In this document: positions 1 through 6,707 of the stretch, one piece after another
Position numbering within the stretch: the first letter of the stretch is position 1
Layout: each line of letters starts with the position of its first letter
DNA from: Mariniphaga sp.
GTDB taxonomy: Bacteria; Bacteroidota; Bacteroidia; Bacteroidales; Prolixibacteraceae
Reading direction: 5' to 3'
Assembly (NCBI GenBank): GCA_013203525.1
Contig: JABMQB010000206.1
Location: 1 to 7,449 of the forward strand
DNA: 7,449 nucleotides
Position numbers and translations under genes: made by a program
Notes under the pieces: generated by a model
Told to the model about the DNA's origin: nothing
Seen by the model: only the letters and a program-made list of their open reading frames with translations
Databases searched by the model: none

Positions 1-6
1 ATAATT

Positions 7-2505
7 ATGTGTATGGATCTTAAGAAAATAAATACAAGAATAAAATTTGGCGTAATCACTTTCTGTTTGCTGACAGTTTTTGGCTTTTCAGTATCTGCAC
101 AATCGTACAATTATGTTATAGAATTTATTGGCAAACCGGAAATATTTGATGATACAAGTAAAGTTGCTTTGCAGTTTAATCTTCTTGATGTCAGAAATAA
201 TACAAGGATACAACCAATATATTCCGATTTCAAAAATGTGGAAGTGGAAGATTCCATTATCAGTGAATTAAGAATAAAATCAATTTTCCAGCCGTATTAT
301 CTAAGTGGCTCATTTGAAAAACTGAAAGATACTGTTAACGGAAATACTCCCAAAATGACAAGCACGGGTTCATTAAACAAGGATGAAATTACTGTATCTG
401 TTTTGGTTGACCGCAGCGGATCGATGACCCATGCTAAAATAAATAAAGTATATGAAGTCCTTACAAGCCTTCTGAATTCCATGCCCGACAGCAGTGTCTT
501 TATATCCTGGTTTAATAATGACATTTCTGCCAGTTTACCTGTAACAAGGGGTGATTTTAACGTCGATGTTATTCCTGTTCCTGAAGATCCGGTTAATTCC
601 CATACAGCTTTAAATAATGCTATTTATACCAAACTGCTGGAATTTGATAGCGCCGCTGTAATACCAAATACAAAGTATGAACCGATATATTTCCGTAATG
701 AGCTTATTTATAAACGAAGTACCCCGCAAAACTATTTAATTGTTTTAACCGATGGCAGGGATGAATCGGAAAAAATTCCAAAATATCAGGAAAATGAATT
801 TCTCAGTATTGACAAGGATAAACTTTTTGAAACATTGGAAAATTATACCGGAGAAAGCAATAAAGTAGAAATCTGGATGATTGGAATTAAAGATATTGGC
901 GATGATCTTTTCTTTGATGAAGAAACCATGAAAACCATTTGCGAAATTAGCGGGAATCCGGACAATTATCGCAGGGGAGGAGAAGATCAGCTTCCTGAAA
1001 TATTTAATGAAGTGATTGATGATATTCTACCGGATTATAAAATGTTTATTTATTATCCCGATAAAACCACCTTTAAAGGTTATAACCGGGAACTCAGATT
1101 GCGGATTACTTTCCCCGACAATAAAAGGGCCCGTGGATCGATCCGGTTTGCAAAAGGAAGTAAAGCTTCACCACACAGGTTTTATGAAACAAATATTTAC
1201 GAAACAATAATTATTGGGGTAATAATCGGAATCCTGTTTTTATTGATAGTGATTATTCTAATCCAGGTTATTGTCCCACTAACAAGCAGTATCTTATTTA
1301 AAGTAAAACATGTTAATAAATATAAACCAGACACAGATACGGAGAAACTTTCATGTTCATGGTGTAAACAGGAAATTGCAGCAAAAGAAAAGGCTGTGTT
1401 TTGTTGCGAGCATATTGCACATTGGAACTGCTGGAAAGAAAACAGCCATCAATGCCCAAATTACCCGGATATCTGCGAGAAAGGAAAACAAAATTATTTT
1501 GATATAAATGACCCTTTTGGCAGGGATGATACGGATTCGGTGGTTAAACAAAACAAAAAACGGTTTATGCGCTGGATAGTATGGGGCATAATTGCAGGTT
1601 TAATAACCTGGTTGTGTTATCAGTCCCTTTTATCTGCCGGCATTTTCGATGGACTAATCCAGAAAATACTACCTGAAAATGTTGATGTTGCTGATCAGGT
1701 AAATTCGGTTGAAAAATTTAGCCCTCTACTTTTATTGGGATCTATTTTAGGATTTTTCCTTTCCATGTTTCTTCTTTACCTTGAAGAGTTCCGAAGGATT
1801 AACCTGGCAATCGCCTTCAAATTATTATTACGTAGTATTATTGGAGCAATTGTAGGCTTTGTTGCATTTCTGGGAGGAAGTTATATTCTGATCCTGTTAG
1901 GCATTTTTCATACAACGCTTGTGGATGTGATCCCCTGGATTCTTTTTGGTCCGATGATAGGTTACTACTTATCGGTAAAAACCACATTGTCGGCATCGCA
2001 TGGGGTAATAGGAGGTTTGTTTTCAATCCTGTTCAGCTTTATTACTTTATACCTGATTAACAGTTTTGATGAAGAATTTATGATGGTTTTAAGCCTGTGT
2101 ATTTACGGCTGCGGACTGGGTATGGCAATTTCCACCGTAAGGCAAATGGCCGAAAAATATTTTCTGGTGCTGTCCAACGCCCCGGTAAAAAATAAAGAAT
2201 TCCCCTTGCATAAATGGATTTCAAAAAGTGCAGATTTTGGTATGTTTTCTATTGGAAAAGGAAACAAGAATATCATAAAAATGGACTGGGAAAAAGGCGA
2301 CGTAGTATCTGAGGATATCCATGCTGTAATTTACCTGGAACGGTCGAATAAGGATTACCCTGTAATTACTATTCGTGATATTAAAAATAAAACCTATTTA
2401 AACGACCATATGTTAATGAGGCCTGAAAAAGAGTATATTTTGCATAACGGCGATACATTTAAAATAGGTGAGACATTGTTTAAATATATAGAAAAGCAGA
2501 GTTAA
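7..2505 (+). CDS. Multi-domain inner-membrane protein: signal peptide, periplasmic vWA, TM, RING-H2-like, six TM, FHA
   Basis: Seen: an 832-residue protein starting at ATG 7, with a second in-frame ATG at 13. Residues 13-31 form a hydrophobic signal sequence ending in VSA. A vWA domain spans about 128-345 and its MIDAS is complete: D135-x-S137-x-S139, T200 and D249. A long hydrophobic helix lies at about 398-430. A cysteine/histidine cluster at 450-490 matches RING-H2 spacing. Hydrophobic segments follow at about 521-543, 572-592, 606-634, 641-657, 664-686 and 691-711. An FHA-like domain ends the protein (about 745-832). Positive charges before 521 and at 595-605 fit a cytoplasmic RING and FHA with a periplasmic vWA. 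Known: vWA domains bind ligands through a metal, and FHA domains bind phosphothreonine. Inferred: a transmembrane sensor or scaffold controlling the downstream secretion machinery. The first gene seen here, it has only six bases upstream, so no promoter can be judged. The domain calls are firm; the role is not. Confidence 0.9.
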   Translation: MCMDLKKINTRIKFGVITFCLLTVFGFSVSAQSYNYVIEFIGKPEIFDDTSKVALQFNLLDVRNNTRIQPIYSDFKNVEVEDSIISELRIKSIFQPYYLSGSFEKLKDTVNGNTPKMTSTGSLNKDEITVSVLVDRSGSMTHAKINKVYEVLTSLLNSMPDSSVFISWFNNDISASLPVTRGDFNVDVIPVPEDPVNSHTALNNAIYTKLLEFDSAAVIPNTKYEPIYFRNELIYKRSTPQNYLIVLTDGRDESEKIPKYQENEFLSIDKDKLFETLENYTGESNKVEIWMIGIKDIGDDLFFDEETMKTICEISGNPDNYRRGGEDQLPEIFNEVIDDILPDYKMFIYYPDKTTFKGYNRELRLRITFPDNKRARGSIRFAKGSKASPHRFYETNIYETIIIGVIIGILFLLIVIILIQVIVPLTSSILFKVKHVNKYKPDTDTEKLSCSWCKQEIAAKEKAVFCCEHIAHWNCWKENSHQCPNYPDICEKGKQNYFDINDPFGRDDTDSVVKQNKKRFMRWIVWGIIAGLITWLCYQSLLSAGIFDGLIQKILPENVDVADQVNSVEKFSPLLLLGSILGFFLSMFLLYLEEFRRINLAIAFKLLLRSIIGAIVGFVAFLGGSYILILLGIFHTTLVDVIPWILFGPMIGYYLSVKTTLSASHGVIGGLFSILFSFITLYLINSFDEEFMMVLSLCIYGCGLGMAISTVRQMAEKYFLVLSNAPVKNKEFPLHKWISKSADFGMFSIGKGNKNIIKMDWEKGDVVSEDIHAVIYLERSNKDYPVITIRDIKNKTYLNDHMLMRPEKEYILHNGDTFKIGETLFKYIEKQS
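388..1041 (+). other. vWA domain with intact MIDAS
   Basis: This is residues about 128-345 of the first gene. The first strand ends in VSVLVDRSGSM, giving the DxSxS metal motif (D135, S137, S139). The threonine of SHTALNNAIY (T200) and the aspartate of VLTDGRDES (D249) supply the other two MIDAS positions. All metal ligands are present, so metal-dependent binding is likely. The domain sits between the signal peptide and the first transmembrane helix and is therefore predicted to be periplasmic. Confidence 0.92.
1354..1476 (+). other. RING-H2-like zinc-binding domain
   Basis: Residues 450-490 of the first gene contain C450-x2-C453, C466/C467, H469-x2-H472-x2-C475, C483-P and C490. Read as C-x2-C-x13-C-x-H-x2-H-x2-C-x7-C-x6-C, the first six ligands fit the eukaryotic RING-H2 spacing. 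The final pair is spread to six residues instead of two, although the cysteine-proline of the usual CPxC is kept. W473 and W476 flank C475, near where RING domains often have a large hydrophobic residue. The domain lies on the predicted cytoplasmic side, between transmembrane helices 1 and 2. RING-type treble clefs are known in some prokaryotic proteins. E3 activity is not shown by the sequence, and a purely structural zinc domain is an alternative. Confidence 0.75.
2239..2502 (+). other. C-terminal FHA domain
   Basis: Residues about 745-832 of the first gene show the FHA pattern in order: IGKG (750-751, with lysine in place of the usual arginine of GR), SEDIHAVI (S768 and H772 of the usual SxxHA), a D791-to-N799 stretch in place of the usual NGT-x-x-N loop (here NKTYLN), and a final HNGDTFKIGETLFKY, matching the typical GDxxxIG end. 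It is predicted to be cytoplasmic. Known FHA domains bind phosphothreonine peptides. The arginine-to-lysine change and the lost glycine may alter affinity. Confidence 0.85.
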
Positions 2506-2526
2506 ATAACGTTTAATTCTATTAAC

Positions 2527-3447
2527 ATGAAAAAATTAGCATTACTGATCTGCCTGTCAATCATATTCGTAAATGTATATGGGAATGATCCTTTAAAACT
2601 TCGTAAAAAGAATTCAGAAAATAAATCAGCCATTTCTGATATTTCATTTAGTGCTAATAATGAAAATTATCCTATTTGGGGGTATTTTATAAATGTGGCA
2701 CCCAGTTATTCAAATGTATTTTCAAAGTCAATTCGTTATAATATTGATTTATTAACAGATGTTGATGATAGATTTGATGGTAATTTAATTGATTTAAGTA
2801 GTAATCTTGGTTTTTCCTTTAACGCTGGATATTTCAGGTCATTAAATTCAAAATTGAAATTCAAAGCAGGATTTGGAATTGATTTGTTTAGTGTAGATAT
2901 TAAAAATAAATACTTAATAACAAATACAAAGAATTTTAATGCGACAGATATAGATAAAATAGATACTGTTAATGTTGAATTTACTTTTAATGAAAACACA
3001 TTTACTGATAGTATCCTTTCTTGTTATTATTTTTCACTACCGTTAGTTCTTGAATATGGATACACTAACTTAGATAAGCTTTCCTTTTATGTTGACCTTG
3101 GTGTAAATTTTTCCATGCGTATTAAGGAAACTAAAGTAATTGAATTTTATACAGAAGGTACTTATGCAAAATATGATGGTGTCATATTAAATGGTGTTCC
3201 CGAACTTGGCTTTTATGGAAAAATTGAAAATGAGAAAAGAGAATGGGAAGTTGTAAATACAAATACATTTAACATTGCATTACTTGGTGGTGCCGGTATA
3301 ACCTATCCCATTACAAACAATTACATTCTTAAGGTTGGTGTTGTTACCAATTTTGGCTTAAACAATGCCTTTTCTGATTTCCTTGAAAATAGACTTGACA
3401 ATGTTGGGATAGAATTTGGCCTTTATATCAATAAACTTTTTAATTAG
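2527..3447 (+). CDS. Outer-membrane beta-barrel protein, copy 1
   Basis: Seen: 306 residues with a signal peptide at about 1-19 (two lysines, hydrophobic core, VYG before the likely cleavage). The mature part alternates polar and hydrophobic residues in many amphipathic strands, with aromatic and glycine-rich stretches such as FNAGYFRSLNSKLKFKAGFG, and it ends in the strand EFGLYINKLFN. Strong strand rhythm, no cytoplasmic motif and a signal peptide support an outer-membrane barrel of the general PorT/OmpW-like type widespread in Bacteroidetes. The next gene is its paralogue. This copy is 59 residues longer, mostly in segments likely to be loops (near residues 70-90, 130-160 and 205-245). It starts 21 bases after the first gene, with no obvious ribosome binding site. 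Inferred: an envelope partner of the operon's machine, possibly an outer-membrane anchor. No specific function is recognised. Confidence 0.85.
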   Translation: MKKLALLICLSIIFVNVYGNDPLKLRKKNSENKSAISDISFSANNENYPIWGYFINVAPSYSNVFSKSIRYNIDLLTDVDDRFDGNLIDLSSNLGFSFNAGYFRSLNSKLKFKAGFGIDLFSVDIKNKYLITNTKNFNATDIDKIDTVNVEFTFNENTFTDSILSCYYFSLPLVLEYGYTNLDKLSFYVDLGVNFSMRIKETKVIEFYTEGTYAKYDGVILNGVPELGFYGKIENEKREWEVVNTNTFNIALLGGAGITYPITNNYILKVGVVTNFGLNNAFSDFLENRLDNVGIEFGLYINKLFN

Positions 3448-3474
3448 AACGCATAGCTAACTTAAATAAACACC

Positions 3475-4218
3475 ATGAAAAAAATAGTAATCTTTACCTG
3501 CCTGTCAGTTTTACTGCTGAATGTTTACGGAACTGAACCTTTAACCTCTGTTAAAAGTACCAATAGCAAATCTGATATTTCTGATTTTATATTTCAGGAA
3601 ACAGATGATAATTATGCTATATGGGGATTTTATTTGAGCTTGACGCCCACATATTCTAACATTTTTTCAAATACATATAAAATTAACAAATCTGATATTA
3701 AATCATTAGGTGCTCTGGGTTATTCATTTAATGTTGGATATTATAGATCATTAAGTCCAAAAATAAAATTAAAAGCCGGAATCGGGATTGATACAAATTA
3801 TGATAAAACTAATGATAAACAAGATTACACATTAGGAAATCCAGATGTTGAAAGCAAAAAAGCTAATTTCACATATATATCAATACCAGTTATTCTTGAA
3901 TTTGGAACTACCAAGCTTGATAAGGTGTCATTTTACACGAACTTAGGTGTTAATCTATTGAGACCTTTGTACAAAAACAATACTTTTTATGCTAAACGTG
4001 AAGATTTGATTAATATTAATAGAAATGCAAATGATTTTAATTTCGCAATAGTTGGAGGTGTTGGAATAACTTGTCCAATTTCAAACACATATATATTCAA
4101 AATTGGAATAAGCACAAATATTGGTTTAAATAATACCTTTTATCAAAATGATATAGAAAATAAATTATATAACATTGGGATAGAGTTAGGTCTGTATATT
4201 AACAAGTTATTTAATTGA
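3475..4218 (+). CDS. Outer-membrane beta-barrel protein, copy 2
   Basis: Seen: 247 residues, with signal peptide about 1-19 ending in NVYG as in copy 1. The two proteins align along their length: SDIS near residue 35, YAIWGFYLSLTPTYSNIFS against copy 1 YPIWGYFINVAPSYSNVFS, YSFNVGYYRSLSPKIKLKAG, TKLDKVSFYTNLGVN, and the identical end GLYINKLFN. Codons differ at many synonymous positions even where residues match, so the duplication is old and both copies appear to be under selection. The mature part has the strand rhythm of an outer-membrane barrel with shorter loops than copy 1. It begins 27 bases after copy 1 and ends five bases before the E1-like gene. The two barrels could form a mixed complex or expose different loops; this is inference. 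Confidence 0.85.
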   Translation: MKKIVIFTCLSVLLLNVYGTEPLTSVKSTNSKSDISDFIFQETDDNYAIWGFYLSLTPTYSNIFSNTYKINKSDIKSLGALGYSFNVGYYRSLSPKIKLKAGIGIDTNYDKTNDKQDYTLGNPDVESKKANFTYISIPVILEFGTTKLDKVSFYTNLGVNLLRPLYKNNTFYAKREDLININRNANDFNFAIVGGVGITCPISNTYIFKIGISTNIGLNNTFYQNDIENKLYNIGIELGLYINKLFN

Positions 4219-4223
4219 TAAAT

Positions 4224-5426
4224 ATGACCAAAAAGCGTTGGGGTGAGGGTGTTTATAACCTTATTTCGTGGTTTGATATTGGAAAGGTCGCTAAAGCAAC
4301 CGTAATGGTTGTTGGGGCAGGTGCGCTGGGGAATGAGGTGCTAAAAAACCTTGCTTTACTTGGAGTTGGGAATATTATTATCGTTGATTTCGACCGGATT
4401 GAATACTCCAACCTCACGCGTTCAGTACTATTCAGGACCACCGACGCTGAAAAGCAGGCCTATAAATCGGAGATTGCTGCAGAGAGGATAAAAGAAATAA
4501 ATCCTGAGATAAATGTAATTTGGCTCAATGGCGATATTGAAAAAGAAGTTGGTTTAGGTTATTTCAGGGCAAGCAATGTAATTATCGGTTGCCTCGATAG
4601 TATCCTGGCGCGGTATGTTGTCAACAATTATGCTTTCAGGCTTAATAAACCCTGGATTGATGGGGGTATAAGAAACCTTGATGGCCATGCTTCAGTATAT
4701 GATAAGGGCAAAGCTTGTTATGCCTGTTCATTAGCTGATGAGTCGAAACAAAATATGGCCATACGCGAAGGTTGTGCAGACGTGTTCCAGGAAAGTTTGA
4801 GTTTTGGAAGGGTAGCAACAACACCCATCAGTGCTTCAATTATTGGCGCGGTACAGGTTCAGGAGGCATTAAAAATTATTCACGGCTACAAAGACGGAGA
4901 CCGGTTTGAGAATTTTCAGGTATGCCGTTCGCTAAATAGTAAAAGCTTTTATTACGAAGGGATGAATATGGATGCATATTCAATAATATCGCCTAATTAT
5001 TTTGATAATTGCCCGCATCACGATAGTTGGGAAAATATTATTGAAGACATAAACATTACAACCAAAACAACAATACAAGATTTGTTTGTTTATTTTGAAA
5101 AAAGGTATGGCGATAATATTGAAAAAATCTACCTTAGGAATCCTTTCATAACACATATTCTAATCAGGCCGGAAGAAAGGAAGTATGAAGCAATGATCCC
5201 GGATTCAAAAGTACAAGAATTCATTTTAAAAAATGATATTAAAATAGGATTGGAAGAAACGGCTTATAAATTGCCGTCACCAGAAGGAGGTTATTACTTT
5301 ATTGATGAAAGTTTTAAATGGAAAAATCTGACTTTGGAACAGGTAGGTGTACCAGATTTCGATATTTTACATATTGAAACAAAATCGAAAGATTATTACA
5401 TTGAATTAACTTCTGAGAGTTTTTAA
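4224..5426 (+). CDS. E1-like (ThiF/MoeB/UBA superfamily) adenylating enzyme with extra C-terminal domain
   Basis: Known role of the family: these enzymes adenylate the C-terminus of a ubiquitin-like protein or a similar carboxylate, and some then form a thioester. Seen, counted from ATG 4224 (400 residues): nucleotide loop GAGALG at 31-36, VDFD with D57, NLTR with R66, K81, and the LDS aspartate D125. Next come C165-x2-C168 (CYAC), C184 in REGCADV where MoeB has its conserved cysteine, and the closing helix ending QVQEALKIIHG. C263-P-H-H may complete the zinc site with histidine. Residues about 283-400 are an addition not found in MoeB or ThiF and end in a ubiquitin-like pattern. An in-frame TTG at 4215 would overlap the previous gene by four bases; the ATG is preferred. 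The GC content is higher in the first half than the second. Unlike a cofactor-synthesis gene, it has no thiamine or molybdopterin neighbour. Substrate unknown. Confidence 0.88.
   Translation: MTKKRWGEGVYNLISWFDIGKVAKATVMVVGAGALGNEVLKNLALLGVGNIIIVDFDRIEYSNLTRSVLFRTTDAEKQAYKSEIAAERIKEINPEINVIWLNGDIEKEVGLGYFRASNVIIGCLDSILARYVVNNYAFRLNKPWIDGGIRNLDGHASVYDKGKACYACSLADESKQNMAIREGCADVFQESLSFGRVATTPISASIIGAVQVQEALKIIHGYKDGDRFENFQVCRSLNSKSFYYEGMNMDAYSIISPNYFDNCPHHDSWENIIEDINITTKTTIQDLFVYFEKRYGDNIEKIYLRNPFITHILIRPEERKYEAMIPDSKVQEFILKNDIKIGLEETAYKLPSPEGGYYFIDESFKWKNLTLEQVGVPDFDILHIETKSKDYYIELTSESF
5070..5423 (+). other. C-terminal extension of the E1-like enzyme, possibly ubiquitin-like fold
   Basis: Residues about 283-400 of the E1-like protein follow the zinc-site region. 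The stretch begins with a helix (TIQDLFVYFEKRYG) and continues with beta-rich segments. It ends with LTLEQVGVPDFDILHIE, which resembles the last turn and strand of ubiquitin-like domains (leucine, short helix, GI/GV, D, then L-x-I/V). It has no GlyGly tail and so is unlikely to be conjugated itself. It could act like the ubiquitin-fold domain of eukaryotic E1s, which recruits E2, but the match is by eye only. Confidence 0.4.
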
Positions 5427-5453
5427 TTGCTGTGCAATTTTATATTGGATGAT

Positions 5454-6704
5454 ATGGTAACCAAAGAAAATATTAAAGATTTAATTGAGAATTCAAAAAC
5501 TGACATTCTTTATGAAAAATTTATTGACCTTTTACCCAATGATAATGATGTAATTTATGAACCGAGGGGACTTTTTAATAAAGGAATATTGAATGATACT
5601 GGCCGGGTAACAAAAAAAAAAGGCAATATTTTTCTTGAAATAAACCGCCCCGGATTTTACGATATTCTTCCTAAGGGATTGTTTCACGAAAAACTGGATG
5701 ATACAAATAATCAACCACAATTTATTGAACAAATTGAGAATGAAAAGAAGGTTATTCGAAATTTGTTTTTACCCTTTGACAGCGAAATTTTTTCAACCAT
5801 TGCAAAAATAGAACGGGAAAGTTATAACCATTTTAAATATTCTCTCGATTCAGAAATTGCAATCTCTTTACTTACTTTCTTTCGTGTATTTGATGAAATA
5901 GATTTGCTTTCATTATACGAAATACTATTTATTGATTGTATAGCAGTGAATAGTAAAGCAAACAAGAATTTTAACGGTCATGCTTTTATAAAAAAATTGT
6001 TCTCCAAAGATATATCTCCTTATAGTTTAATGGTTAATCTTATTGAAAACACCTATGGGAATTCGAAGATATTAAGGTTATTGAATATTATTCCATACTC
6101 ATCGGAAACTGCTGGTAAAATTAAAGACATACAGAAACTAATTCAGTACGTTTTAGCGCAAAATGTAACTATATATAAAGTTAGAAACCTGAAAAAATAC
6201 CAATCGGCTAATTTGAATAACAGAATTGGACGTTTTTCTAAAATGAACACTGATTCAAACTCACTTTTATTAGGTAATGTATTTTTAGATGAACCGGTGT
6301 TTTTTAATATTCAGATTGAAATTGATCCTGAAAATATGTTATTGATGAGTAATTTTCAAAACGGATGTTTAAATAAATTAACAAAAAAAATACTTTTGTA
6401 TTTTTTGACTTTTGGATCGGAGTATGAAATAACATTTTTAGCTTGTCAAAAAAACTCAAATTCTGAGAATCATTCGATTTTTTCATTAGAACCTGATCCA
6501 GCTGTGAAAAATGAGGACGTATTATCAGCAAGAATTCAAATATTTCATAAATTGAAGAAAATTTCCTTTTATGATAGTACATCTAAATCAAGCATGCAAG
6601 TAAGTTTAAAACTTAAACTTTTAAAATATTTTAATTTGTATTATTCGCAAAATTTTAAACAAGATTCGAGACATGCCCATTTAAATATGAATACTAAAAT
6701 TTGA
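5454..6704 (+). CDS. tssG: Divergent TssG-like T6SS baseplate protein
   Basis: Known: TssG with TssF and TssE forms the baseplate wedge of type VI secretion systems, and TssK binds to it. Seen, counted from ATG 5454 (416 residues): an early EINRPGFYDILPKGLFHE segment at about 62-79, which I recall as typical of Bacteroidetes TssG-like proteins. A helical middle follows, about 85-250. The C-terminal part reads like TssG: a G259-R-F region, LLLGNVFLD (271-279), FFNIQIEID, then FQNGCLNKLTKKILLYFLTF and YEITF, matching the TssG order of LG-x-x-V, a frLxLGPL-type strand, a PxG-x-x-L turn, a helix and a final strand. No signal peptide or membrane segment is present, as expected for a cytoplasmic baseplate protein. 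The TssK-like gene follows after three bases. A TTG at 5427 opens the same frame, but ATG 5454 is preferred. The gene is very AT-rich. The identification rests on motif memory and context. Confidence 0.6.
   Translation: MVTKENIKDLIENSKTDILYEKFIDLLPNDNDVIYEPRGLFNKGILNDTGRVTKKKGNIFLEINRPGFYDILPKGLFHEKLDDTNNQPQFIEQIENEKKVIRNLFLPFDSEIFSTIAKIERESYNHFKYSLDSEIAISLLTFFRVFDEIDLLSLYEILFIDCIAVNSKANKNFNGHAFIKKLFSKDISPYSLMVNLIENTYGNSKILRLLNIIPYSSETAGKIKDIQKLIQYVLAQNVTIYKVRNLKKYQSANLNNRIGRFSKMNTDSNSLLLGNVFLDEPVFFNIQIEIDPENMLLMSNFQNGCLNKLTKKILLYFLTFGSEYEITFLACQKNSNSENHSIFSLEPDPAVKNEDVLSARIQIFHKLKKISFYDSTSKSSMQVSLKLKLLKYFNLYYSQNFKQDSRHAHLNMNTKI
5612..5621 (+). repeat. A10 homopolymer tract inside the tssG-like gene
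   Basis: A run of ten A bases encodes the end of a threonine codon and three lysines (TKKK, residues 53-56). Reading continues in frame across it. Such tracts are prone to slippage in replication or transcription, and a one-base change would truncate the protein soon after residue 56. Confidence 0.9.
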
Positions 6705-6707
6705 AAA

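Noticed and set aside
1135..1144. Perfect ten-base palindrome GGATCGATCC
   Set aside because: It is inside the coding region of gene 1, is short, and no second copy was noticed, so an operator or recombination site is not supported.
2506..2526. Promoter or terminator between gene 1 and the first barrel
   Set aside because: The gap is 21 bases of AT-rich sequence without a hairpin or recognisable promoter elements.
297..2999. Open frames of 60-90 codons on the minus strand and in other plus frames inside genes 1 and 2
   Set aside because: They lie wholly within well-supported genes, show no domain motifs and look like by-products of the coding frame.
4215..4223. TTG start for the E1-like gene overlapping the previous stop
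   Set aside because: The ATG at 4224 is only three codons further on and avoids a rare start; the overlap start cannot be excluded but has no support.
4224..5426. Assignment as thiamine (ThiF) or molybdopterin (MoeB) synthesis enzyme
   Set aside because: The added C-terminal domain, UBA-like motifs and lack of cofactor genes nearby argue against it, although the core fold is shared.
5427..5453. TTG start for the tssG-like gene just after the previous stop
   Set aside because: The nine extra residues show no conserved feature, and an ATG follows at 5454.
6304..6582. Minus-strand open frame of 92 codons in the tssG-like gene
   Set aside because: It lies opposite a gene with a recognisable conserved C-terminal region and shows no motif of its own.
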